From JANPLG01 sp964609085 (lineage in GTDB: Bacteria; Armatimonadota; SYMT01), in the NCBI GenBank assembly GCA_964609085.1, contig CAZSRZ010000011.1:5757-69756 (forward strand): a DNA stretch of 64,000 nucleotides. Direction: 5' to 3'. Made by a program: the position numbers and the translations under genes. Each line of letters starts with the position of its first letter. Positions within the stretch are counted from its first letter, which is position 1. Under the pieces are notes generated by a model that was not told the DNA's origin, made no database searches, and saw only the letters and a program-made list of their open reading frames with translations. This document shows, in pieces, positions 16,002 through 24,037 of the stretch.

Positions 16002-17138
16002 ATGCTCATCCGCCGCCTCACCCTTCGCCACTTCCGCAACTACGAGTTGCTGGATCAGGAGTTTTCCCCCGAACTCAATGTGCTGCTGGGCAAGAATGCC
16101 CAGGGCAAGTCCAACCTGCTCGAAGCCATCTACTTGCTGGCGACAACGAAGTCGTTCCGCGGGAGCAAGGATGCCGACCTCATCGCCTGGGACCAGCAGG
16201 CCGCCAGCGCCGAGGCGGAGGTTCTGCGACGTCAGACCCACGACGTTGACCTCCAGTTGCTGCTTTCGCGCAAGGAGAAGCGCGCCCTGGTCGTCAACTC
16301 CTCCGCGGCGCCGCGATCCGCGGACTTCATCGGCCAACTCAAGGTGGTGGGGTTTGGGGCACCGGACCTGGAGATCGTCCGCGGAGAGCCGGCCCGACGA
16401 CGTCGCTTCCTGGATCTTGAAATCTCCCAGATCAGCCCCAGCTACTGCCATGGGCTTGGCACCTACCGACGGTTGGTGGAACACCGGACGGGGTTGCTGC
16501 GGCAGGGACGAGACCGATCACGCCGGCCAATGATCGAAGAGACGCTGGCTGTGATTACCGATCAACTCGTGGCAGCGGGTGCGCGGACGGTCGATCGGCG
16601 CAGGCAGTTCATCCGCCGGCTTCAGGATCACGCGGGACCCATGCACGAGCGCCTCTCGGGGGGCGCCGAGCGCCTGATGATCGCCTACGAACCGTCTTTC
16701 AAAATCGCGGCCGCCGAGACGGATCTGGAAGAGAGTTTCCGTGTCGCCCTCCGTGAAGTGAGGGAAGAGGAGTTTCGGCGACAGGTCTGCCTGCTCGGGC
16801 CGCATCGGGACGACGTCAGGTTCTTCGTCAACGGTCGGGATGTGAAGACCTACGGCAGCCAGGGTCAACAGCGGACCGCGGCGCTCGCCCTGAAACTGGG
16901 GGAGATAGGCCTGATCCGGGATCTGTGCGGCGAAGCACCGGTATGTATGCTCGACGACGTCTTCAGCGAGTTGGATGAAACGCGGCGGGCTTGCGTCCTG
17001 GCCGCGACGGCGGAACAGTGCCAGACGTTTGTCTCGACCACAGAGCTGGCGATGCTCCCCTCGGGAGCGCGACGCGGCGCAACATGCTGGACCGTTTCCG
17101 GCGGCACACTGCGCCCAGGTTTTGACCTGCCGGCCTGA
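16002..17138 (+). CDS. recF: DNA replication and repair protein RecF
   Basis: A 378-residue SMC-like ATPase of normal RecF length. It shows the opening LRHFRNYELL, Walker A GKNAQGKS at residues 30-37 followed by NLLEAIYLLATTKSFRG, the signature YGSQGQQRTAALALKLGE and Walker B VCMLDDVFSELD. RecF works with RecO and RecR to load RecA at single-strand gaps. It usually lies in the dnaA-dnaN-recF-gyrB block near oriC, but here it stands alone, flanked by a PSD1 gene and a sugar isomerase. The ribosome site is weak (AGAG). The Walker A variant is like that of Firmicutes and Armatimonadota-type RecFs, an inference from memory of the family. Confidence 0.96.
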   Translation: MLIRRLTLRHFRNYELLDQEFSPELNVLLGKNAQGKSNLLEAIYLLATTKSFRGSKDADLIAWDQQAASAEAEVLRRQTHDVDLQLLLSRKEKRALVVNSSAAPRSADFIGQLKVVGFGAPDLEIVRGEPARRRRFLDLEISQISPSYCHGLGTYRRLVEHRTGLLRQGRDRSRRPMIEETLAVITDQLVAAGARTVDRRRQFIRRLQDHAGPMHERLSGGAERLMIAYEPSFKIAAAETDLEESFRVALREVREEEFRRQVCLLGPHRDDVRFFVNGRDVKTYGSQGQQRTAALALKLGEIGLIRDLCGEAPVCMLDDVFSELDETRRACVLAATAEQCQTFVSTTELAMLPSGARRGATCWTVSGGTLRPGFDLPA

Positions 17139-17146
17139 ACCCGTGC

Positions 17147-17944
17147 CTACCGTGCTCCGCACGCCTGGAGGCAGGCCTGCATGTGTCCACGGCTCTCCGC
17201 CGCGATCACGCAGCATTGCTCCACGGTGTAGTCCTTCGCGCCGATAATCTCGAGGTTTACGGGGCCGGCGTAACCGGCCTGATGCAGCACCCGAATGTAG
17301 CCGACCAGATCGATGTCGCCGCGGCCGTTCGCCTGCAGTTCCGGCTTGCCGGGGCCCTGCTGCCGCCCCTTGCAGTCGCGGATGTGCACATGTTTCACCC
17401 GGCTCACCACCGCGGCGATGGCCTCCACCGGGTTTTCATTCGCTCGATGGATGTGGGACGGATCCATGTCGATGCCGAATGCCGGGGAGGTGATGGCCTC
17501 CATGAGCCGCAGCGTCGTTGGCGTGTTGTAGACCGCGTTGCCGACGTGGGCCTTCACGCAGAGGGTGACACCGTACTTCTCGGCCATGGCCACCAGGCGA
17601 CCAAGGGCATCTACACTCTGCTGGAAGGTGGATTCATCGTCCGTCTTGCCGCCCGGGCCGCAGTTGACGATCGGCACGCCGAGTTCCACCGCCGCCTGAA
17701 ACGCCTGCTCCATCCGCTCGGGGTCCTGCGACGGCTGTTCCATGGCCAGCAGTTCCAGGCCGTAGGCGTCGCGCAGACCGCGGATTTCGGGTGCCAACTC
17801 CCGCCATTCGGAGAGCACCAGATGTCGGCTCATACCATCAATTGCCGATAGTTCGATGCCGTCATAGCCACAGAGCGCGATGTGTTTGAAAGCCGACTCC
17901 ATCGAATGGCCGCCGAACAGAACAGAATTCGCCCCAAGTTTCAT
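17147..17944 (-). CDS. Sugar phosphate isomerase/epimerase (AP-endonuclease-2 fold)
   Basis: A 265-residue TIM-barrel protein. Typical elements are CGYDGIELSAIDG near the N terminus, the metal-ligand region VNCGPGGK, FGIDMDPSHIHRANENP, VKHVHIRDCKGRQQGPGK and the C-terminal GPVNLEIIG. These are the metal-binding strands of the xylose-isomerase-like family (IolE/IolH/tagatose epimerase). The enzyme is cytoplasmic and probably interconverts a ketose or inosose; the substrate cannot be read from the sequence. The start has a good ribosome site (GGAGAGGAG). It is convergent with recF, 8 bp apart, and is one of two such isomerases in the region. Confidence 0.87.
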   Translation of the reverse strand: MKLGANSVLFGGHSMESAFKHIALCGYDGIELSAIDGMSRHLVLSEWRELAPEIRGLRDAYGLELLAMEQPSQDPERMEQAFQAAVELGVPIVNCGPGGKTDDESTFQQSVDALGRLVAMAEKYGVTLCVKAHVGNAVYNTPTTLRLMEAITSPAFGIDMDPSHIHRANENPVEAIAAVVSRVKHVHIRDCKGRQQGPGKPELQANGRGDIDLVGYIRVLHQAGYAGPVNLEIIGAKDYTVEQCCVIAAESRGHMQACLQACGAR

Positions 17945-18055
17945 CCCACGCGCTCCTCTCCGCCTCGAGGCGGTTCGCCCCGCCGTCGGGGACCCGGCCG
18001 TTCTATCGCGGCCGGTCAGGTCGCGCCCAACTCCACAGGCGTGTCCAGACAGGAA

Positions 18056-18075
18056 TTGTCCACGGCTGTAGACAA
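18056..18075. promoter_or_regulatory. Inverted repeat TTGTCCAC-N4-GTAGACAA
   Basis: Two 8-base arms with one mismatch and a 4-base spacer lie between the divergent isomerase gene (start 17944) and the membrane protein gene (start 18111). The left arm resembles the TTGTCCACA DnaA box. It is a candidate operator for one or both genes; no protein can be assigned. Confidence 0.35.
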
Positions 18076-18110
18076 CTGATTACCGCCGCTTCCGAACGGA
18101 GACCCCGGCC

Positions 18111-18761
18111 ATGTATTGGAAAGCCCGCCTGGCCATCGCCGCAATCGTGTTGCCCGGGGTGTTCGCCTTCGTGCTCGTCCGCGAAGGGCTGCAGGGACAA
18201 CACGAAGCGCAGGCATTCAAGCAACCCGTCGTCCTCACCCCCGCCCAGTTCTTCCAGCAGCGGCCTCGGGAAGGCTGGTTCACCATCAAGAACGCCTACC
18301 TGGATGTCTTCGACACCGTCGAGCATCGGGCCAGCAAGACGGGGCCGTTGAAGGCCATCTACGTCCCCATTCGGGATGCGGCCGACCCCCGCACCTCCCA
18401 CAAGGACTTCCTGATCAAGGTGCGGAGCGGTCCAACGGTGGCCCTCTACGAGGAACTGCATGGACTCCCCGACACGCGGGAAGCCATCGGCGACTTCGGA
18501 ACCCGGCACAGCAAAGAGCTTTCGACGCCGAAGAGCATCACCGGGATGATCGAGGCCGGGATGGACCTCTCCGGCGAGACGGCCAAGCGTGTGGCGAAGG
18601 CGCAGGGTGTGGAGCAGAGCCAGCTTCTGATCCTGGACGAGGGCCGCGTACCCCGCGCGATGGGCGCCTCTCTGGCGAAGCTGTGGGGCGGAGCGGCCCT
18701 GGGTGTGGTCACGCTGATCGGTGCCGTCCTCGCGGTCCTCCTGAAATTGTCCCGCCGCTGA
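18111..18761 (+). CDS. Hypothetical protein with N- and C-terminal membrane helices
   Basis: A 216-residue protein with a hydrophobic helix at about 7-23 (LAIAAIVLPGVFAFVLV) and another at about 190-211 (GGAALGVVTLIGAVLAVLL). The 160 residues in between are soluble and probably extracytoplasmic (FFQQRPREGWFTIKN, IYVPIRDAADPRT, HKDFLIKVRSGPTVALYEEL). The layout recalls membrane-anchored adaptors of the GIDE/E3-like type, but I do not recognise the family. It stands alone, convergent with a downstream isomerase gene. Confidence 0.7.
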   Translation: MYWKARLAIAAIVLPGVFAFVLVREGLQGQHEAQAFKQPVVLTPAQFFQQRPREGWFTIKNAYLDVFDTVEHRASKTGPLKAIYVPIRDAADPRTSHKDFLIKVRSGPTVALYEELHGLPDTREAIGDFGTRHSKELSTPKSITGMIEAGMDLSGETAKRVAKAQGVEQSQLLILDEGRVPRAMGASLAKLWGGAALGVVTLIGAVLAVLLKLSRR

Positions 18762-18777
18762 CGGTCCCCCTCGCGGC

Positions 18778-19590
18778 TCAGGCCTCGGCCCAGGTCTTCC
18801 TCGCCCATGCGGCCGTTTCGGCCAGGGCGGTCATGGGGTCGCCGTCGATGGCGCATTCCAGACCGCAGTACCGGTCGTAGCCGATCTCCTTCAGAGCGCG
18901 GAAGCAGCTCTTGAAATCCGTGTGACCGGTGCCCGGAAGGCGTCGCACGCTGTCCGCGAGGTGGACGTTGTAGATGTAGTCGACGCCTGCCTCTCGGATT
19001 GAGCGGGGCAAGTCGGCCTCCTCGATGTTCATGTGGAAGAGATCGGCCATCATGCGGCAGCCGGGGCTGCCCACGGCCCGACAGATGTCGACCCCGTGCC
19101 GCAGGGTGCACGGCCACCACTGCTCGTAGCGGTTGAGCGGCTCCACGATGATCGCCGTGCCCAGGGCCTCGCCGTGGGCGGCGATCTGCCTGTAGAGAGC
19201 GATCACCATGTCGCGCTCGATCTGGTCCCGATCCACGACGGGAGAGAGGTCGGGGATCCGAGGCCTGTCGGGCTGCATTTTCATCGTGATGACAGGGGGA
19301 GAGATCACCCCGAGCGCGCCGATGCGGGCGGCCAGCTCCAGGGCCTCGATGTGGGCGCTCACCGCCAGTTCGCGCTCACTCTTCCGGGAATCAATGAGGC
19401 AGCCGCCGCGCGCGGAGGTGACGGTGGGCCGGATCCCGGTTTCGTCCCTCGCGGCGATGATCGCTTCGGCCAACTCCAGGCTGCTGCTGGTGGTGATCTC
19501 GATACCGTCGAAGCCCAGCCGGCGCAAATTGCGGCACTTCTCCAGCACATCGGCGCCGGGGACCATGTTCTCGCGGATCGACAGCTTCAT
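18778..19590 (-). CDS. Sugar phosphate isomerase/epimerase (hydroxypyruvate isomerase/tagatose epimerase-like)
   Basis: A 270-residue TIM barrel with the family's metal-site strands: RLGFDGIEITTSSS, AIIVEPLNRYEQWW (Glu ligand), CRMMADLFHMNIEEADLP (Asp/His ligands), IYNVHLADSVRRLPGTGH and a last strand YCGLECAIDGD containing the second Glu. Related enzymes include tagatose-3-epimerase and hydroxypyruvate isomerase. The start ATG follows GGAG with a 6-base spacer. The gene is followed upstream on the strand by an SMP-30 lactonase-like gene, which suggests a shared role in sugar oxidation or isomerisation; the substrate is unknown. Confidence 0.88.
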   Translation of the reverse strand: MKLSIRENMVPGADVLEKCRNLRRLGFDGIEITTSSSLELAEAIIAARDETGIRPTVTSARGGCLIDSRKSERELAVSAHIEALELAARIGALGVISPPVITMKMQPDRPRIPDLSPVVDRDQIERDMVIALYRQIAAHGEALGTAIIVEPLNRYEQWWPCTLRHGVDICRAVGSPGCRMMADLFHMNIEEADLPRSIREAGVDYIYNVHLADSVRRLPGTGHTDFKSCFRALKEIGYDRYCGLECAIDGDPMTALAETAAWARKTWAEA

Positions 19591-19611
19591 GGGTAACTCC
19601 GTCCCGAACGG

Positions 19612-19647
19612 GGACCATCAGTGGGGGACTATCAGTGGGGGACTATC
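19612..19647 (+). repeat. 2.6 tandem copies of a 14-bp unit
   Basis: The unit is GGACYATCAGTGGG: copies at 19612-19625 and 19626-19639, and a partial third at 19640-19647. The third copy carries the stop codon of the SMP-30 gene. The unit count may vary between strains by slippage. Confidence 0.7.
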
Positions 19648-20536
19648 GGGGGTAGACTAGGTAGCCGCGGCGATCGGTGAGCGCTCGCAACAGGTGGCCG
19701 GTTCCGACGGTGACGTACAGCGCGGAGAGGTCGGCACCGCCCCAGGTGCAGTTGGTGGGGCGATCGAACGGAACCGGGTGGGTTTCTAGCACGCGCCCGC
19801 TGGGTGAAAACACGTAGATCATTGGGCCGGGGCCGCTGGCTTCCCACCCCGCGGTGGCGACGATGTTCCCATCCACATCCAGGCACATTCCGTCGATGCC
19901 GCGGTGCGGATAGAAGTTGTGGAGCACCCGATGCTCGCCCAGCGAGCCGTCGTCATGGATGGCGTACGCGCGCAACTCCCGCTTGCGGTCGAGACCGTAC
20001 TCGCTCTGGGCCACGTAGAGGGTGCCTCCGTCCGGGGAGACCAGGAGCCCGTTCGGGCGGGTGGTGTCCCACGTCACCCTGCGCACGGACCAGGATCCGT
20101 CGGGCATGGGATCAGCGCGGAGGACGGACTCGTGGCCGAGCACCATGTCATCCCGCTCCTCCCCGTAACGGGGGTCCGAAAACCAGAGCCGACCCGACGG
20201 GTCGAAGGCCAGGTCGTTCGGGCTATTCAACCGCACGCCGTCGAGTCGATCCGCAATCACCGACTGCGCGCCGCCGGGTTCATAGCGCACGACGCGGCGT
20301 CCGGGAACTTCGGCACCCGCCCCGCCCTGGCATCCGTAGAGGTGGCCGTTCCGGTCAAACATCAGGCCGTTGCCCTCGTTGGTGCCCTCGCGGTAGACAC
20401 CTGTCTCACCGGAGCAGGGGTCGTAGCGGAGGATCCGGCTCGAGGGGATATCGCTGAAGAGGAGTGACTCGCCGTCCCACGCCGGCCCCTCTGTGAATCC
20501 AAAGGGTCCCGCCACCACCTCAAACCGCCACGCCAT
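19643..20536 (-). CDS. SMP-30/gluconolactonase/LRE family protein
   Basis: A 297-residue six-bladed propeller of the SMP-30 family. Features: FTEGPAWDGESLLFSDIP (Glu metal ligand), NEGNGLMFDRNGHLYGCQGG, RLNSPNDLAFDPSGRLWFSDPRYG (Asn ligand), TRPNGLLVSPDGGTLYV and IDGMCLDVDGNIVA (Asp ligand). Known members hydrolyse sugar lactones with a divalent metal. A ribosome site GGGAG lies 8 bases before the ATG. The absence of a signal peptide points to a cytoplasmic enzyme. It sits between the isomerase gene and the cyclase gene, all on the minus strand. Confidence 0.92.
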   Translation of the reverse strand: MAWRFEVVAGPFGFTEGPAWDGESLLFSDIPSSRILRYDPCSGETGVYREGTNEGNGLMFDRNGHLYGCQGGAGAEVPGRRVVRYEPGGAQSVIADRLDGVRLNSPNDLAFDPSGRLWFSDPRYGEERDDMVLGHESVLRADPMPDGSWSVRRVTWDTTRPNGLLVSPDGGTLYVAQSEYGLDRKRELRAYAIHDDGSLGEHRVLHNFYPHRGIDGMCLDVDGNIVATAGWEASGPGPMIYVFSPSGRVLETHPVPFDRPTNCTWGGADLSALYVTVGTGHLLRALTDRRGYLVYPR

Positions 20537-20617
20537 CAGCCCGCTCCCGTCCGTCCGCTCGCCGGTATTCCCTTCGCTTCCCGAGCCCTGGAGCTGTTTC
20601 CTGCTTCGGTGGGCGGG

Positions 20618-21835
20618 TCAGGGTTGGCGGCCAGGCCCGTCGGATCCTGTGGTGCCGCGCCAGGAAAAGGCCTGCCCGCCGACCACACCCTCCGGCACGG
20701 CGGTCAGACTTCCCAACTCTGTGAGCGCCACCGCGGCGGCTTCGCCGGAGACGACGACATCCCCAGGGGCCGAGCGCTTCTGCAGGACCGCGGCACGGTC
20801 AATGACCATGCTATTCCGCTGACCCAACGGGGTGTGGGCGTCCATCGGCACTTCACCGGCGCTCACTCCGCACCGAAGTTGCAGGGGACTCGGGAGTCGA
20901 TTGATGCTTGCGTTGAAGGAAGGGAGCCCTTCCTGGATCTGTTTTGCCGCGCGGATGGCCGTCGCGGCGTCGGGAAACTCGGCCATCATCCCGTCGCCGG
21001 CCGCCGAATGGACCTGCCCGCCGCAGGCACGCACGATGTGCTCCAGCCATCGCTGGTACTGACCAAAGGTGTACTCGACGGCCAGCTCGCCGCCGTTGCG
21101 CTTGATCTCGGTCGAACCGACCACGTCAACGCTCAGGTAGGCTCGGAAGACCCGCTGCCCCTCGAGTGCGCGCTGGAGGCTGAAGAAGATGTCGAGGGCC
21201 TGCTGCCGATTCATCGATCCCACCGGCAGCGTCGCAGGCACGACGGGGCGGGAGCCGTGCCAATCCCCAGTCTGACCGGGTTTGTGGTGCACGGAGCGGG
21301 AAGGAGGCCCGGTGGCGTCGGCCATGTGAGCCAGAAAGATCCCGCCGCCGATGTAGGTTCCCAGCCACAGCGGGGCGATGAAGCCCATCCACTCGGGGTG
21401 CCCTACCACCAGGGCGAAGAAAGGTGGCAGAACCGCGATCGGCGTCCATCCCGTCGCCCACCAAACCTTCTTGAGCACCGTCCACATATGATGACGGGAG
21501 TCCTGTTGTGGCGGCGTGGAAGCGCTCGTCAGCGCTACCGGATCCACCGTCAGATTAGGGCCGACCGTCCTCGCCGTCGCGGGCGGGACGCTTGCGGTGG
21601 TGGCCGGCTCCCCCGCGAGGCGGCGAAGGGCATCCCGGACGAACTCCGGACGCAGGCCGACTTCGGCACCGGCGGCCTCGATCTCCCTCGCAGTCAGGGT
21701 CTCCTCGTGGCGGGATTGCAGCTTCTGCGCCAGCGCCGCGACTTTACGAACAGTCTCGGTGTCGTATCTCGGCTCGTCGAGGTACGAGGGACCGAGAGAC
21801 GAGTTCGGCTGTTCTTCCTGATGCTGAAGCCGCAT
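20618..21835 (-). CDS. Class III adenylate/guanylate cyclase-like protein with N-terminal helical domain and membrane hairpin
   Basis: A 405-residue protein. The N terminus (about 20-75) is a helical module with ALAQKLQSRHEETLTAREIEAAGAEVG split over two helices. Two membrane helices follow at about 130-170 (IAVLPPFFALVVG; WMGFIAPLWLGTYIGGGIFLA). The C-terminal catalytic domain has AYLSVDVVGSTEIKRNGG (first metal Asp), GGQVHSAAGDGMMAEFPDAATAI (second metal Asp) and CGVSAGEVPM. Such proteins make cAMP or cGMP, or act as degenerate regulators; the ribosome site GGAG is 8 bases before ATG. It begins 5 bp after the phhB stop, so the two form an operon. Substrate specificity is not clear from the sequence. 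Confidence 0.86.
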   Translation of the reverse strand: MRLQHQEEQPNSSLGPSYLDEPRYDTETVRKVAALAQKLQSRHEETLTAREIEAAGAEVGLRPEFVRDALRRLAGEPATTASVPPATARTVGPNLTVDPVALTSASTPPQQDSRHHMWTVLKKVWWATGWTPIAVLPPFFALVVGHPEWMGFIAPLWLGTYIGGGIFLAHMADATGPPSRSVHHKPGQTGDWHGSRPVVPATLPVGSMNRQQALDIFFSLQRALEGQRVFRAYLSVDVVGSTEIKRNGGELAVEYTFGQYQRWLEHIVRACGGQVHSAAGDGMMAEFPDAATAIRAAKQIQEGLPSFNASINRLPSPLQLRCGVSAGEVPMDAHTPLGQRNSMVIDRAAVLQKRSAPGDVVVSGEAAAVALTELGSLTAVPEGVVGGQAFSWRGTTGSDGPGRQP

Positions 21836-21840
21836 CTTGA

Positions 21841-22188
21841 TTACTCCGCCAGCGCGTCGGTCTTTGCCGCCATCACAAAGTCATTGCGGTGAAGACCTCG
21901 GATCTTGTGCGTCCACCAGGTAACCGTCACGCGGCCCCACTCGGTGAGCAGGGCCGGGTGGTGCCCCTCTTCCTCCGCGAGGGCGCCCACCTGGTTGGTG
22001 AAGGCAAGGGCGGCGACGAAGTTCGGGAAGAGGTAGACTCGCTCCAGCGTGTCGATGCCGGCGCGGTCCACGACGTTCCAACCGGGGATCCGCAGCAGCA
22101 GGGTGGGGATCTCGTTCGGGTCAACCCGCGGGGCGTCGGCGCGGCAGGCGGTGCATCGTTCCGCGCTCAGCGCGGCATTCTCGGACAT
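21841..22188 (-). CDS. phhB: Pterin-4a-carbinolamine dehydratase
   Basis: A 115-residue protein of the PCD/DCoH family. The active-site segment is EEEGHHPALLTEWGRVTVTWWTH in two overlapping parts, including the HHP motif, preceded by IPGWNVVDRAGI. The enzyme dehydrates 4a-hydroxytetrahydrobiopterin to regenerate the cofactor of aromatic amino-acid hydroxylases; in bacteria without such hydroxylases it may act on molybdopterin or folate-type pterins. A CxxC pair near the N terminus (CTACRA) is unusual for the family. It is the first gene of a unit with the downstream cyclase. Confidence 0.92.
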   Translation of the reverse strand: MSENAALSAERCTACRADAPRVDPNEIPTLLLRIPGWNVVDRAGIDTLERVYLFPNFVAALAFTNQVGALAEEEGHHPALLTEWGRVTVTWWTHKIRGLHRNDFVMAAKTDALAE

Positions 22189-22348
22189 GGCGTGGCCATC
22201 CGTTCTACACTTCGGCGGCTGAACAGGACCAGCCGTTCCCGGAGAGTCTATCGCTGAGCCCCGCCCACCGGTACCTCCCCCGGCGGGTTTGCATTAGAAC
22301 TGCGGGATCGTTCTCGCCCCCCCGTCTCGCCCCTCAGGAAAGCCTGCC

Positions 22349-24037
22349 ATGGGTCTGCTCATCGATGGCATCATCATACTGGTCTATTTTGTTGCCATCA
22401 CCCTGATCGGCATCCGCATGGGCCGGCGGGAGGACAGTCTTCACGACTTCGCCCTGGGTGGACGGCGGATTCCGTGGTGGGCGGTGATGGCCTCGATCAT
22501 CGCGGCCGAGACGAGCGCAGCGACCTTCCTGGGCGCCCCTGGTGAGGGCTACGACAAGCGCAGCCTCGCCTACGTACAGTTGGTCTTCGGTCTGATCATC
22601 GGCCGCGTCATCGTCGGCAATGTCTTCCTGGCCCCGTACTATCGCTACAAGGTCTACACCGTCTACGACTACCTCGGTGTGCGGTTCGGTCCACGCAGCA
22701 AGCTTTTTGCCTCCGCCCTGTTCCTGGTGATGCGGACGCTGGCCTCGGGCACCCGCCTCTTCGTGCCGTCGCTGGTCATGGTGTTGGCCTGGCGGCTCTT
22801 CACGGGCGGCGGCGGGAGCGTGCAGTTCCATCAGGGCGCGGTGACCAGCGTGGTTCCCTACGCTATTGCCATCATCGCGTTGACGATCGTCACCTGTATC
22901 TACACCGCCAAAGGCGGGATTAAGGCGGTCATCTGGACCGACGTGGTGCAGGCGGCGCTCATGTTCGGGAGTGCCCTGGTCGCTATCGTCACCCTGTTGA
23001 TCCACGTCGGGGGGTTCGGTGCCGTGGCCGAGGCGGTGCCGCAGATGACGCGTGTCGAGGGGTACTTCGTCACCGGCTTCGAGCACGTGCCACGGGGAGA
23101 CCTCTGGCACTACATTCGCATCATTCTGGTCAGCGACTACACCGTCTTCTCGGCACTCATCGGCGCCACGCTGGGCAACATGGCCGCCTTCGGCACAGAC
23201 CAGGACATGGTGCAGCGCATGCTCGCGGCGGAGACCTACAAGAAGGCCCGCCGCAGTTTGATCACCGCCGCACTGATCGACCTGCCCATCGCGGCGGCGT
23301 TTACCTTCATCGGCATCCTGCTCTTCGTCTTCTATCAGCAGGACCCCACCTTCAAACCGACTGCCAACGCGGACGTCTTTGGTGCGTACATCCTGAACGT
23401 GATGCCCGTGGGCATCCGCGGGCTGGTGTTGGCCGGCGTCTTTGCCACCGCCATGGGGAGCTTTTCCGCCGCGCTCAACGCCCTGGCCACCAGCGCCACC
23501 AACGACTGGTACGTGCCGCGTGTCCGCGGGCGGGGCGCCCATCACTACGTCCAGGCCGCGCGCGTCTTCACCGTCATCTTCGCGGCGCTGATGGTGCTGA
23601 TCGCCATTGCTTTCGCCTACGCCAAGGTGAAGGACCCCAACATCCGTATCATTCCAGTGGTCCTCGGTATTGCGAACTTCATCCTCGGTCCGATGCTCGG
23701 CGTTTTCTTGATCGGGATGTTCACTCGCAACCGAGGGTCCGATCTGGGCAATGTCATCGCCATGGCTGTCGGGCTGGCAGTCACCACTTTCCTCGGCGAC
23801 CTGCATCTGCACGCGATCAATCTGTTCCTGCCGATGTTCGGCGATGCCACCGCGCTTGCCCGACCCGAGTGGCTCCCCAAGATTTCCTTCACCTGGTTTG
23901 CCACCATCGGGGCGCTGGTGGTGTTCGCGGTGGGAGTCTGTTTCCGCACGCCGCCGGCCGTGCTCGCCGCTGCCGAACGACAGGCAGAAGAGGCGGACCG
24001 GGGAGAGGCCGTGCCCATGGCGATGAGGGCAGGATGA
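22349..24037 (+). CDS. Sodium:solute symporter (SSS family), first gene of the prp operon
   Basis: A 562-residue protein with about 13 membrane helices. The family start is clear: FVAITLIGIRMGRRE, then DFALGGRRIPWWAVMASIIAAETSAATFLGAPG in parts, the Na-binding region of SSS proteins; later LGNMAAFGTDQDMVQRMLAA is the sodium-solute symporter signature. A ribosome site (AGGAAAG) lies 7 bases before ATG. Its TGA overlaps the ATG of prpB (ATGA), so translation is coupled and its substrate is probably propionate, methylcitrate-cycle acids or a precursor. The substrate is inferred from the neighbours only. Confidence 0.93.
   Translation: MGLLIDGIIILVYFVAITLIGIRMGRREDSLHDFALGGRRIPWWAVMASIIAAETSAATFLGAPGEGYDKRSLAYVQLVFGLIIGRVIVGNVFLAPYYRYKVYTVYDYLGVRFGPRSKLFASALFLVMRTLASGTRLFVPSLVMVLAWRLFTGGGGSVQFHQGAVTSVVPYAIAIIALTIVTCIYTAKGGIKAVIWTDVVQAALMFGSALVAIVTLLIHVGGFGAVAEAVPQMTRVEGYFVTGFEHVPRGDLWHYIRIILVSDYTVFSALIGATLGNMAAFGTDQDMVQRMLAAETYKKARRSLITAALIDLPIAAAFTFIGILLFVFYQQDPTFKPTANADVFGAYILNVMPVGIRGLVLAGVFATAMGSFSAALNALATSATNDWYVPRVRGRGAHHYVQAARVFTVIFAALMVLIAIAFAYAKVKDPNIRIIPVVLGIANFILGPMLGVFLIGMFTRNRGSDLGNVIAMAVGLAVTTFLGDLHLHAINLFLPMFGDATALARPEWLPKISFTWFATIGALVVFAVGVCFRTPPAVLAAAERQAEEADRGEAVPMAMRAG

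Noticed and set aside
15528..16484. 318-codon minus-strand frame across the recF upstream region
   Set aside because: Runs antisense through the recF start; no family signal.
20609..21892. 427-codon plus-strand frame opposite the cyclase gene
   Set aside because: Antisense shadow with no recognisable domain; the cyclase on the other strand shows both metal-binding aspartates.
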